Of a DNA stretch of 64,000 nucleotides, positions 38,614 through 47,681 are shown piece after piece. The notes below the pieces were generated by a model. The model worked only from the letters and a program-made list of their open reading frames with translations, was not told the origin of the DNA and did no database searches. Positions within the stretch are counted from its first letter, which is position 1. Every line of letters starts with the position of its first letter. The position numbers and the translations under genes were made by a program. Source of the stretch: Edwardsiella ictaluri ATCC 33202 (GTDB lineage Bacteria; Pseudomonadota; Gammaproteobacteria; Enterobacterales; Enterobacteriaceae); assembly GCF_000264785.1 (NCBI RefSeq), contig NZ_AFJI01000026.1:1-64000 (forward strand), read 5' to 3'.

Positions 38614-39663
38614 ATGACTGCGATAACACGTGAAGAGATTCTGAGCGATATGCTGCGGGTGTACCGCTATCAGGCGGCTCACCAGACGCGCAGCGTCATA
38701 CGCCGCAGCGGTAAGACGCGCTTCATCAAGGATACGGACTGGGAGCGCGGAGTGTTCTGGTCCTGCGTGGCGGCGGCCTGGCGGGCTACCGGCGATGTGG
38801 CTTATCTGGACGGGGTGATGAACTACACCCTGCATACCGGCTTTCGTACCGGCCCTAACGCCCGCTTTGCCGATGATATGGTGTGCTGTCAGGCCTACCT
38901 GGATGTCTATCCCCAGGTGAATCAGCCAGAGGCGCTGGAGCCGACCATCAAGTCCCTGGGGCTGATGGTGGATGAACCGCGTCCGGGGCGCGAGGACTGG
39001 TGGTGGTGCGACGCACTGTTTATGGCGCCGCCGGCCTTTGCCGCCCTCAGCACGTGCACCGGCGATAGCCGCTATGCCGACTATATGGATGTCGCTTTCT
39101 GGGACGCGGTCGGGCACCTGTACGATGCGCAGAGCGGGCTGTTTTACCGCGATTACCGCTACATTCCTGACGGCAAGGGCGGCGAACTGCGCGAAGAGAA
39201 CGGTGAGAAGGTCTTCTGGAGCCGCGGCAACGGCTGGGTTCTGGCTGCGGTACCGCGTATCCTGGCGCACCTGCCGACCGATCACCCCAGCCGCCCACGC
39301 TATCTGGCGATGTTCAGCGCCCTGGCGGCGACGGTGAGTGACTATCAGCAGGCGGACGGCTTCTGGCGTACCAGCATGCGCGATCCCGGGCGCTTCCCTG
39401 CGCCAGAGAGTAGCGCTACCGCGCTGTTCTGCTACGGTATGGCCTGGGGGATCCAGCATGGGATCCTGGATCGCGCACGCTATCTGCCGATGGTTGAGCG
39501 CGCCTGGTCGGCGCTGCGCGGCTGCATTCATGACAACGGTATGCTGGGGTGGGTGCAGCTGCCGGCGTTCAACCCGCGCGATGTGAGCGCGGAGCACAAT
39601 ATTGACTACGGCGCGGGTGCCTACCTGCTGGCGGGCAGCGCCATGCTGGCGCTGTATGCCTGA
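38614..39663 (+). CDS. Glycoside hydrolase family 105/88-type unsaturated uronyl hydrolase
   Basis: A 349-residue protein without a signal peptide, hence cytoplasmic. It has the GH105 (YesR/YteR-like) features: DWWWCDALFMAPPAFA near residue 127 with the catalytic-type aspartate, FWSRGNGWVLAAVPRIL near residue 203, ESSATALFCYGMAWGI near residue 265 and an (alpha/alpha)6-barrel-like pattern. Enzymes of GH88/GH105 release 4,5-unsaturated uronic acids from oligosaccharides made by polysaccharide lyases. AGAGGAT precedes the ATG and an intrinsic terminator follows, so it closes the first aga transcript. Distinguishing GH105 from GH88 and naming the substrate are beyond what I can see. Confidence 0.85.
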   Translation: MTAITREEILSDMLRVYRYQAAHQTRSVIRRSGKTRFIKDTDWERGVFWSCVAAAWRATGDVAYLDGVMNYTLHTGFRTGPNARFADDMVCCQAYLDVYPQVNQPEALEPTIKSLGLMVDEPRPGREDWWWCDALFMAPPAFAALSTCTGDSRYADYMDVAFWDAVGHLYDAQSGLFYRDYRYIPDGKGGELREENGEKVFWSRGNGWVLAAVPRILAHLPTDHPSRPRYLAMFSALAATVSDYQQADGFWRTSMRDPGRFPAPESSATALFCYGMAWGIQHGILDRARYLPMVERAWSALRGCIHDNGMLGWVQLPAFNPRDVSAEHNIDYGAGAYLLAGSAMLALYA

Positions 39664-39683
39664 TCCGTAGCGTTGAACCTATG

Positions 39684-39709
39684 GCCCGGCTTAATGTCGG
39701 GCTTTTTTT
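39684..39709 (+). terminator. Rho-independent terminator after the GH105 gene
   Basis: GCCCGGC pairs with GTCGGGC (one G-T pair) around a TTAAT loop and is followed by seven T. It lies 20 bases beyond the GH105 stop and marks the end of the agaR-proximal operon. Confidence 0.9.
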
Positions 39710-39774
39710 CATTGATTTTCATTAATTCATGGCTCACCGCAGGCGTACCTCTGTGGGTACATCATTTCACTTCA

Positions 39775-39798
39775 TATCTTTCGTTTTTTTTCGTTATT
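39775..39798. promoter_or_regulatory. AgaR-like site upstream of the sulfatase maturase gene
   Basis: A T-rich 24-mer containing TATCTTTCGTTTTTTTTCG. It fits the published E. coli AgaR consensus (WRMMTTTCRTTTYRTTTYNYTTKK, as I recall it) at about 21 of 24 positions. A second CTTTCG lies at 39828. It is about 75 bases before the maturase start, within the only sizeable promoter region between the two halves of the locus. Confidence 0.58.
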
Positions 39799-39872
39799 GT
39801 GATTTTACGCATCACTTATTTTCTTTATCTTTCGTAAAATAAGAAACATCGTTTTAAATAAGAGTCTCTCCC

Positions 39873-41102
39873 ATGTCGCGTTCTTCGTCACAGCAAGCCC
39901 ACTTTCATATGATGGCCAAGCCGGCAAGCTATCGCTGCAATTTGCGCTGTAGCTACTGCTTCTATCTGGAAAAAGAGGAGGTGGTGCCGCAGCAGGCCGG
40001 CGCGCGCTCGGCGGAAACCATGAGCGATACGACGCTGCGACGCTATGTGCGTGACTATATTCAGTCCCACGCAGGGGAGCAGGTGGACTTTGCCTGGCAG
40101 GGCGGCGAGCCAATGCTGGCCGGCCTGCCGTTTTATCAGAAGGCGGTGGAGTATCAGAAGAAATATGCCGATGGCAAGATCATCACCAATAGCTTTCAGA
40201 CCAATGGGATCGCCATCAATAGCCAGTGGGCTGACTTCTTTGCCGGGAGCGGGTTTCTGATCGGCGTTTCGGTGGATGGACTGGCCGCCGTGCACAACCG
40301 CTACCGTATCGCCGCGCAGGGGCAGCCCACGTTTGATCGCGTCTGCCGCGCCATCGAAACGCTGCGCAGCCATCAGGTCGAGTTCAATACCCTGACGGTG
40401 GTGAACGATCAGAACTGGGATAAGGGGCGTCAGACCTATGAGGCGCTCAAGGCGCTGGGTTCGACCTTTATGCAGTTTATTCCGCTGGTGGAGGTGGACG
40501 CCGCCTGCGGCTGTGGCCATGGCCATCACTATTCACCGCCCGCCTCGCCACAGATGGCACCCTTTAGCGTCCCGGCCCATGGGTACGGCGCGTTTATGGC
40601 CGATGTCTTCGATGCCTGGGTAGCACATGACGTCGGGCGCTACTACGTGCGTGAGTTCGACAGCCTGCTCGGGGTATGGATGGGCTATCCGGCCTCGACC
40701 TGCGTTCAGTCGGCCACCTGTGGCCAGGCGCTGATCATTGAAGCCAGCGGCGACGTCTACAGCTGCGACCACTTTGTCTACCCGGCCAACCGCCTGGGCA
40801 ACGTTGCCGATACCTCGCTGGCGACGTTGGCGACGTCGGCGCGCCAGCAGCGCTTTGGCCAGGCGAAACAGGATCGGCTCACGACGCGCTGCCAGCAGTG
40901 TCCGGTGCGTCAATTGTGTCAGGGAGGCTGTCCAAAACACCGCATTATGGGGCTACCCGACGAGCGTCACCGGCACAACTATCTGTGCCCGTCCTATCTG
41001 CATTTTTTTACCCACACCGCCCAGGCAATGCAGATGATGCAGGCGGTGATCCGGCGCGGGGGTGTAGCGGCGGATGTGATGTCTTTAGGGCGTGTCCCGT
41101 AA
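39873..41102 (+). CDS. Anaerobic sulfatase-maturing enzyme (radical SAM)
   Basis: Converts the active-site cysteine or serine of a sulfatase to formylglycine without oxygen. The 409-residue cytoplasmic protein has the radical SAM motif CNLRCSYC (Cys22, 26, 29) followed by FYLEKE, the FAWQGGEPMLAGLPF stretch, and a C-terminal SPASM-type cysteine set (CGQALIIEASGDVYSCDHF, CQQCPVRQLCQGGCPKHR) that binds two auxiliary clusters. The closest E. coli relatives are YdeM and AslB. The neighbouring sulfatase gene is the evident substrate. The start lacks a strong ribosome binding site. Confidence 0.93.
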   Translation: MSRSSSQQAHFHMMAKPASYRCNLRCSYCFYLEKEEVVPQQAGARSAETMSDTTLRRYVRDYIQSHAGEQVDFAWQGGEPMLAGLPFYQKAVEYQKKYADGKIITNSFQTNGIAINSQWADFFAGSGFLIGVSVDGLAAVHNRYRIAAQGQPTFDRVCRAIETLRSHQVEFNTLTVVNDQNWDKGRQTYEALKALGSTFMQFIPLVEVDAACGCGHGHHYSPPASPQMAPFSVPAHGYGAFMADVFDAWVAHDVGRYYVREFDSLLGVWMGYPASTCVQSATCGQALIIEASGDVYSCDHFVYPANRLGNVADTSLATLATSARQQRFGQAKQDRLTTRCQQCPVRQLCQGGCPKHRIMGLPDERHRHNYLCPSYLHFFTHTAQAMQMMQAVIRRGGVAADVMSLGRVP

Positions 41103-41387
41103 CAGGCCGTGAGCGTCGCTGGTGGTTATTTTAGCCTTGGGCTGGGCTGGGCGCGAGCAGCGAGGTTGGGTGGGCCAAATGCACCGTGAGTAACGCTGTA
41201 CTGGGCTAACATAGCCCCACCTTCTGGGATGCGTGCCAGAAGTGCGTACACTGCGTTGCCGGGCTTGAACATAGGCCCATGATGTCCTGTGCCCTCCATC
41301 CTGATTACGCGCTTCTGGCTTAGCGTTGACGCCGCGCACAGTTACGGGGCACGCCTTGGTTAAGTATGTATAACAACGGAGTTGGCA

Positions 41388-43007
41388 ATGACATTTTTCA
41401 GTAGTAAGAAAAAGCAGTTGGCAGGACTGGTGGCCGCTGCCTGTCTGTGCGGTGCCTCGTCAGCGTCGGCGGCGCCGGCAGCCGCGACCGATAGCCGCCC
41501 CAATGTCCTGCTGGTGATTATGGACGATCTGGGCACCGGGCAGCTGGACTTTGCGCTGGATGCGCTGGATACCAAGGCGCTGGGCAAACGCCCGGTGGCT
41601 GAGCGCTACCAGGGCGATCTGGACAAGATGATCGATGCGGCGCGCCGGGCGATGCCCAACGTGGCCCAGCTGGCGAACCAGGGCGTGAAAATGACCAACG
41701 CCTTTGTCGCCCATCCGGTGTGCGGGCCGTCGCGCGCCGGCATCTTCACCGGGCGCTATCCGGCCAGCTTTGGCACCTACAGCAACGACGATGCCATGCT
41801 CGGCGTTCCGCTGGACATCACGCTGCTGCCGGCACTGTTCCAGGAAAACGGCTACGCCACCGCCAATATCGGCAAGTGGCACAACGCCCGTATCGATAAG
41901 AAGAACTTTGTCGATAAGGCCGATCAGACCCGTGACTATCACGACAATATGATCTCCGTCAGCGAGCCGGGCTATGGTCCGGAGTCGCGTGGTTTCGATT
42001 ACTCCTACAGCTACTACGCCTCCGGTGCGGCGCTGTGGAACTCGCCTGCGATTTGGCAGAATGGCAAGAATGTTGCTGCGCCGGGCTACCTGACCCACAA
42101 CCTGACTAACGAGACGTTGAAGTTTCTCGACGATCATCAGGGCAAGCCGTTCTTTATCAGCCTGGCCTACAGCGTTCCCCATATTCCGCTGGAGCAGGCC
42201 TCCCCGGCTCGCTATATGGATAAATTCCATACCGGCAACGCCGAGGCGGATAAGTATTTCGCCGCCGTTAATGCCGCTGACGAGGGCATTGGGCAGATTA
42301 TCGAACGTCTGAAGGCGTTGGGTGAGCTGGATAACACCTTGATCTTCTTCATTTCTGATAACGGGGCGGTGCATGAGTCACCGATGCCGCTCAACGGCAT
42401 GGATCGCGGCTTTAAGGGGCAGATGTTCAACGGTGGTGTGCATGTGCCGTTCGTTGCCTACTGGCCGAAGCATATTCCGGCCGGAACCCAGAGTAACGTG
42501 ATGGTCAGCGCCATCGACATCCTGCCTACGGCGCTGAAAGCTGCCGGGATCACCATTCCCGACGCGATGAAGGTGGACGGACGCGACATCCTGCCGCAGC
42601 TGAGTGGCAAGGCACAGACGTCGCCGCACCGCTACCTTTTCTGGGCGGGGCCGGGCGCCAAGCACTACAGCGAGGAGAATCAGCCGTTCTGGTTCGACTA
42701 CTGGAAGTGGATCACCTATGAGGCGCCGATGCCGCCGAAGAACCCCAACCTGGAGAAGCTCTCCCCCTCCTCCTGGGCGGTACGCGACGGAGAGTGGACG
42801 CTCTACTTCTATGACGACGGCAGCAATCGGGTGCAGCTGTTCAACGATCGCCTCGACCCGGCGGAGTCCCAGGATCTGGCGGCCAAGTATCCGCAGCGGG
42901 TGGCCGAGATGAAGGCAGCCTACCACGACTGGATCAAGACCAAGCCCAAGCCGGTCGCCTGGGGACAGGATCGCTACCATATTCTGGAGCAGTCGGCCCG
43001 CAGCTGA
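41388..43007 (+). CDS. Exported Cys-type sulfatase
   Basis: A 539-residue protein with a lysine-rich N-region and a signal peptide ending near ASAA (residues 1-29), so periplasmic. The sulfatase signature CGPSRAGIFTGRYP starts at Cys112, the residue turned into formylglycine. Metal ligands are in IMDDLG near residue 45 and in FFISDNGA near residue 325; GKWHN near residue 163 and a histidine in SVPHIP follow the family. It belongs to the formylglycine (S1) sulfatases, and context suggests a GalNAc sulfate ester as substrate. The ATG at 41388 has CGGAG upstream. The next gene on the right is the DUF2264 gene. Confidence 0.9.
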   Translation: MTFFSSKKKQLAGLVAAACLCGASSASAAPAAATDSRPNVLLVIMDDLGTGQLDFALDALDTKALGKRPVAERYQGDLDKMIDAARRAMPNVAQLANQGVKMTNAFVAHPVCGPSRAGIFTGRYPASFGTYSNDDAMLGVPLDITLLPALFQENGYATANIGKWHNARIDKKNFVDKADQTRDYHDNMISVSEPGYGPESRGFDYSYSYYASGAALWNSPAIWQNGKNVAAPGYLTHNLTNETLKFLDDHQGKPFFISLAYSVPHIPLEQASPARYMDKFHTGNAEADKYFAAVNAADEGIGQIIERLKALGELDNTLIFFISDNGAVHESPMPLNGMDRGFKGQMFNGGVHVPFVAYWPKHIPAGTQSNVMVSAIDILPTALKAAGITIPDAMKVDGRDILPQLSGKAQTSPHRYLFWAGPGAKHYSEENQPFWFDYWKWITYEAPMPPKNPNLEKLSPSSWAVRDGEWTLYFYDDGSNRVQLFNDRLDPAESQDLAAKYPQRVAEMKAAYHDWIKTKPKPVAWGQDRYHILEQSARS

Positions 43008-43075
43008 GGGGCCTGAGCGGGGCAGCGCCGTATGCGCTGCCATTTTTTTGACTTTTTCTGAGCGGAGGCATCTGC

Positions 43076-44566
43076 ATGGCGCAGAAGAAAATCGAGGGCG
43101 CACCGCGCCCGATCATTCCCTATGAGCACCCCGATGCACAGATGTACCTGCGTCTGCTGCGCGAGCGTCTAATCCGTCTGCGCTGGCGTAAGCGCGCCTA
43201 TACCCGCAACGATGCCACCCTGCGCGCCTGCTTTGCCGACGATAGCCAGCCGCTGGAGCGCCAGTGCGACACGTTGGTGCGCTACGTGGCGGAGGCGTTC
43301 GACCGCTACGCGGTGTGGGATTATACCCACGCCTACTACCCCGGCCGTCCCAGCCAGCAGAATGCCCGCACCGACGCCATGGAGGGGTGCAGCCGGGTGC
43401 TACCGACCCTGGCGACCTGGCTGCACAGTGCGGCGGCGCAGGGCCGGGATGGCGTCTTGACGGGGCTGAACGGACAGCGCTGGGACATTGCCGAGATGCT
43501 GAGCCGGGCGTTTCTGGCCGGCACCGATCCGGCGCATCCCGGCTATTGGGGCACGCTGCACGACTACGATCAGCGCATCTGCGAGAGCGCCGATCTGGCG
43601 CTGGCGCTGTGGCTGAGCAAGACGTGGGTCTGGTCGCGCTTCGACGCGCGCGGGCGCGCGCAGATCCTGACCTGGTTTCGTCAGGTGCCGACCCGTCAAA
43701 CGGTGGACAACAACTGGCACCTGTTCGGCCTGACGGTAGAGGCGGTGCTGTGTGATCTGAGCGGCGAAGGGGAGATAGACCAGCAAAAGTATCAGCGCAT
43801 CAAGGCATTCTATGTCGGCGAAGGATGGTTCCGCGACGGCGCGCGGGGTAACTATGACTACTACAACGCCTGGGGATTCCACTACTCCCTGTACTGGCTG
43901 GATCAGATCGATCCGCAGTTTGACCGGAGCTTTATTCACGACGCCCTGCGCCAGTTTAACGATGGCTACCGTCATCTGATTACCCCCCAGGGGATCGCCT
44001 TCTTTGGGCGCAGCGCCTGCTATCGGCTGGCCGCCGCCGCACCGCTGCTGGCGGAGGCCAGCCAGGCGCCGACGGCGCAGAGTCTGGGCAGTGCACGACG
44101 GGCGCTGGAGGTGACGCTGCGCTATTTTATCGCCAACGGGGCGATGCGGGCCGGGGCACCGACCCAGGGGCTGTTTGCCGATGATGCTCGTCTGGTGGAC
44201 AACTACAGCGGGCCGGCCAGCAGCTTCTGGTCGCTGCGCGCGCTGAATATCGCGCTGTACAGCGCGCCGCAAAGCGGGCTGTGGCAGGCGACGTCGCTGC
44301 CGCTGCCGGTGGAGCAGGGCGACTTTTCGCACCGGATCGATGCGATCGGCGTGCAGCTCCTGGGCTGTCAGGAGACCGGCGAGAGCGTGGCGCTGTTCCT
44401 GCACGACTATACCAAGGCACAGGGCCCCCTGAGCCGCCGCCTGCAGCGTCAGCGGCCGTGGCAATGGTTGCAGGAGAGCCTGACAGGGCGCGCCGAGCGG
44501 CCAAAAAACAACCTGCTGCGCAAGGGGGTGACCTGCTACAGTTCGAAAATGGACCTTTACTTTTAG
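43076..44566 (+). CDS. DUF2264 family protein, possible polysaccharide-degrading enzyme
   Basis: A 496-residue protein with no signal peptide. It has many aromatic and polar motifs (DYTHAYYPGRPSQQNARTDAMEG near residue 82, DNNWHLFGLTVEAVL near residue 215, NYDYYNAWGFHYSLYWLDQI near residue 260) and looks like an (alpha/alpha)-barrel. These features mark the DUF2264 family, which is often found in polysaccharide utilisation loci and has no settled reaction. GGAGG precedes the ATG. It is located between the sulfatase and kbaY genes, so a role on the same sulfated sugar is inferred. A cytoplasmic lyase or hydrolase of an oligosaccharide is one option. Confidence 0.8.
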   Translation: MAQKKIEGAPRPIIPYEHPDAQMYLRLLRERLIRLRWRKRAYTRNDATLRACFADDSQPLERQCDTLVRYVAEAFDRYAVWDYTHAYYPGRPSQQNARTDAMEGCSRVLPTLATWLHSAAAQGRDGVLTGLNGQRWDIAEMLSRAFLAGTDPAHPGYWGTLHDYDQRICESADLALALWLSKTWVWSRFDARGRAQILTWFRQVPTRQTVDNNWHLFGLTVEAVLCDLSGEGEIDQQKYQRIKAFYVGEGWFRDGARGNYDYYNAWGFHYSLYWLDQIDPQFDRSFIHDALRQFNDGYRHLITPQGIAFFGRSACYRLAAAAPLLAEASQAPTAQSLGSARRALEVTLRYFIANGAMRAGAPTQGLFADDARLVDNYSGPASSFWSLRALNIALYSAPQSGLWQATSLPLPVEQGDFSHRIDAIGVQLLGCQETGESVALFLHDYTKAQGPLSRRLQRQRPWQWLQESLTGRAERPKNNLLRKGVTCYSSKMDLYF

Positions 44567-44647
44567 TTTCGCTGGTCAGCATCACACTTTTATTATCTTT
44601 TGAATGTTTTCTTTATTTTGTTTTAATGATTAAATGAAAACAGATGA

Positions 44648-45520
<873 letters not shown>

Positions 45521-45532
45521 GGAGCACTGAGC

Positions 45533-46114
45533 ATGACGAAACGGGTTGCCGTCCTGTTGGCACACGGATTTGAAGAGGGTGAGGCGGTGGTGTTTATCGA
45601 CATCATGCGTCGCCTGGATATTCAGGTGGAGATCCTCTCCTGCGAGGAGAGCCTGGCGCTGAACAGCTATTTTGAGACCCCTATCCGGGCCGATGCGCTG
45701 CTGGCCGATCGCCAAGAGACGCTTTATGACGCGGTGATGATGCCGGGTGGGCCACAGGGCACCGATCGCCTTAACGCCAGCGCTATGGTCTTGGCTTTCT
45801 TGCGTCGTCATATCGCCGCCGATAAGTATATCTGCGCATTGTGCTCTTCCGGCGCTAAGGTCTTAGCGGCGCATGGCTTGCTGGAAGGTCGGCGTTATAG
45901 TACCGGGGATAAGTTGGCCGAGCGCTTTGCCGATGGCGAATATGTCGATCGTGACGTGGTGGTCGATGGGCGTTTCATCTCCGCCAAGGGGTTGGGCGTC
46001 AGCTTTGAATTTGCCTTTACGGTGGCGCGTCACCTCTTGGCCGACAATGTGGCTAAGGTCGATGCTCAGGCCAGCCATATCTATTTTCGTCGCTGGCCAC
46101 TGTCTGAAGAGTAA
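45533..46114 (+). CDS. DJ-1/PfpI superfamily protein
   Basis: A 193-residue protein resembling YajL/DJ-1. The nucleophile elbow is ICALCSSGAKVLAAHGLL with Cys104, and the partner glutamate lies in AHGFEEGEAVV (residues 14-17). MMPGGPQGTDRL near residue 69 is the third family motif. AAGGAG precedes the ATG 12 bases after kbaY, so it is co-transcribed with the aldolase. DJ-1 relatives act as chaperones, glyoxalases or isomerases; its role in this pathway is open. Detoxification of carbonyls formed by triose phosphates is a possible explanation. Confidence 0.88.
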   Translation: MTKRVAVLLAHGFEEGEAVVFIDIMRRLDIQVEILSCEESLALNSYFETPIRADALLADRQETLYDAVMMPGGPQGTDRLNASAMVLAFLRRHIAADKYICALCSSGAKVLAAHGLLEGRRYSTGDKLAERFADGEYVDRDVVVDGRFISAKGLGVSFEFAFTVARHLLADNVAKVDAQASHIYFRRWPLSEE

Positions 46115-46153
46115 TTAATTGCCGAAGCGTTTTTAGGGGTTACTTTGACTGCG

Positions 46154-46186
46154 ACGGTATCACCGCAAGGTGATACCGTTTTTTTT
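46154..46186 (+). terminator. Rho-independent terminator after the DJ-1 gene
   Basis: An 11-base-pair stem, ACGGTATCACC with GGTGATACCGT, closes a GCAA tetraloop and is followed by eight T. It ends the maturase-sulfatase-DUF2264-kbaY-DJ-1 transcript. Confidence 0.95.
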
Positions 46187-46219
46187 ATTATAACGCCATT
46201 CTTTCTTCTTACTTATTTC

Positions 46220-46229
46220 GATTGCTTTC
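46220..46229. promoter_or_regulatory. AgaR-like 10-mer upstream of the porin gene
   Basis: GATTGCTTTC is the exact reverse complement of the 10-mer GAAAGCAATC repeated before agaR. It lies about 190 bases upstream of the porin start, in the 308-base gap after the terminator. A shared regulator of the two transcripts is suggested. The rest of the gap is AT-rich promoter-like DNA without a gene. Confidence 0.5.
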
Positions 46230-46422
46230 TATTTGGTGCTATTTTGTGATCATGCGTAATAAAATGAAAATTTAGCATGCGTAGTATATCCCTACGCCAA
46301 CGACGGTCTCCGATCGCACCGGCGTCGGCGCTGTGTGGCGTCAATGCGCTATGGCCCAGGTACCATGACGGCAACGCGCGGGTTACCCATCAGTCAATAA
46401 TATGAAAAGAGTTAAGGATACG

Positions 46423-47133
46423 ATGAACAAGTTAATGTACTTGGCCGCACTCCCATGCTTGTTTTCTGCCTCTCAGTCATGGGCCAATAATTATAAAACC
46501 AGCGTTGAATACCGCCATGAGTATCGCGAGGGCGTAAAGAAACATAGTGATAGGTTTAAGGTGTTTTTAGATACCGGCAATCATATCGGCTTCGAGTTCG
46601 ATGCCCGCTATGGTAACCACGATGATCAAGCCTATGATCAGATGTACCTGAATGGCTCTGAACTGAATGTTTTTTATTATACCGATCTGAATAAAAATAC
46701 CATGCTGTTGACAGGGAACTCCTTTGACTTTACCTCTGAGGGGTTGGTGCTCATTCCGTTTGTGCGCCTGAACTACACTTTTGATAATGGTTTCTATATC
46801 AATGGGCGCTATAAGTGGAAGCTATGGGACTACTCAATGAAGGGGATAGACCAACAGCCTTACCATTCAAAGATCCAGGAGTTTGATACGTTCATTGGCT
46901 ATAAGTGGGGGCAGTGGAACTTCCAGTATCAGCTGGATTTGATGCGTGAGATGTCCGCCAATGGCCAGCCGCTGTATAACGGTAAAAAGTGGGACTATGC
47001 CAATAACTTTAGGGTGGTATATGCCATTGATGCCAACTGGCGGCCCTTTGTCGAAATTGGCGATATTAAGGAGAGCCGCACCAGCGATCGGCGTCAGGGG
47101 CGCTATCGTATCGGCCTCAAATATACCTGGTAA
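46423..47133 (+). CDS. KdgM/NanC-family outer-membrane porin
   Basis: A 236-residue precursor with a signal peptide ending at SWA (residue 21). The mature part has alternating aromatic and polar residues of a small beta-barrel, the typical start NNYKTSVEYRHEYREGVKKHSDRFKV, and a C-terminus GRYRIGLKYTW ending in an aromatic residue. The family (KdgM, NanC, OmpL) admits acidic oligosaccharides such as oligogalacturonate or sialic acid. AAGGA six bases before 46423 supports this start over an ATG at 46402. Its place next to the sulfatase/aga cluster suggests uptake of anionic GalNAc oligosaccharides. Confidence 0.88.
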   Translation: MNKLMYLAALPCLFSASQSWANNYKTSVEYRHEYREGVKKHSDRFKVFLDTGNHIGFEFDARYGNHDDQAYDQMYLNGSELNVFYYTDLNKNTMLLTGNSFDFTSEGLVLIPFVRLNYTFDNGFYINGRYKWKLWDYSMKGIDQQPYHSKIQEFDTFIGYKWGQWNFQYQLDLMREMSANGQPLYNGKKWDYANNFRVVYAIDANWRPFVEIGDIKESRTSDRRQGRYRIGLKYTW

Positions 47134-47180
47134 GCATATGGCGTCACCGGGGTTACGTGGCGGCGTCACCCCGGTTGGGG

Positions 47181-47528
47181 CTATTTTTTCCCGTTCAGGC
47201 GGTTTTTCAGGTCGGCAAACGGGTTGTAGGTTGCCACGCCTACCTCTTGCTGAGCGTCTTCACCGGCGACCACGCGGGTGCCAAATGCGTCGGCCTCTGT
47301 GTATTTTTCGTGCTCATGATCGTGACAATAGAGGCACAGTAGCTCCCAGTTGCTGCCATCGGCGGGGTTGTTGGTGTGGTCGTGATCGAGATGGTGTACC
47401 GTCAGCTCACGCAGATTGGAGTAAACAAACTCGCGGGCGCAGCGCCCACAGACCCAGGGAAAAAGTTTTAGGGCCTGTTCGCGGTAGCCGCTTTCCAGTC
47501 GGGCATAGTTTTTGGGAATAATAGCCAT
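47181..47528 (-). CDS. yajD: HNH nuclease family protein YajD
   Basis: A 115-residue protein, the same length as E. coli YajD. It has a zinc-binding pair CGRC near residue 27, the HNH core VHHLDHDHTNNPADGSNW around residues 43-60, and LLCLYCHDHEH with the second CxxC-like pair. The molecular role of YajD is unknown. It is convergent with the porin gene, and the Shine-Dalgarno is weak. Confidence 0.93.
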   Translation of the reverse strand: MAIIPKNYARLESGYREQALKLFPWVCGRCAREFVYSNLRELTVHHLDHDHTNNPADGSNWELLCLYCHDHEHEKYTEADAFGTRVVAGEDAQQEVGVATYNPFADLKNRLNGKK

Positions 47529-47681
47529 ACGCTGATCTCATCGGGAAAAGGTGTGGCAACTATGGTAGGGCAAAGCGCTGTTGCGATCACCTGACGATTG
47601 CCTGTGCGGCGTTAATTGTGCGAATAGGCACCGGTTTTTCCGTTGGGCGGGGGCGCAGCCCCCCGCCGATTGCGTTGATGA

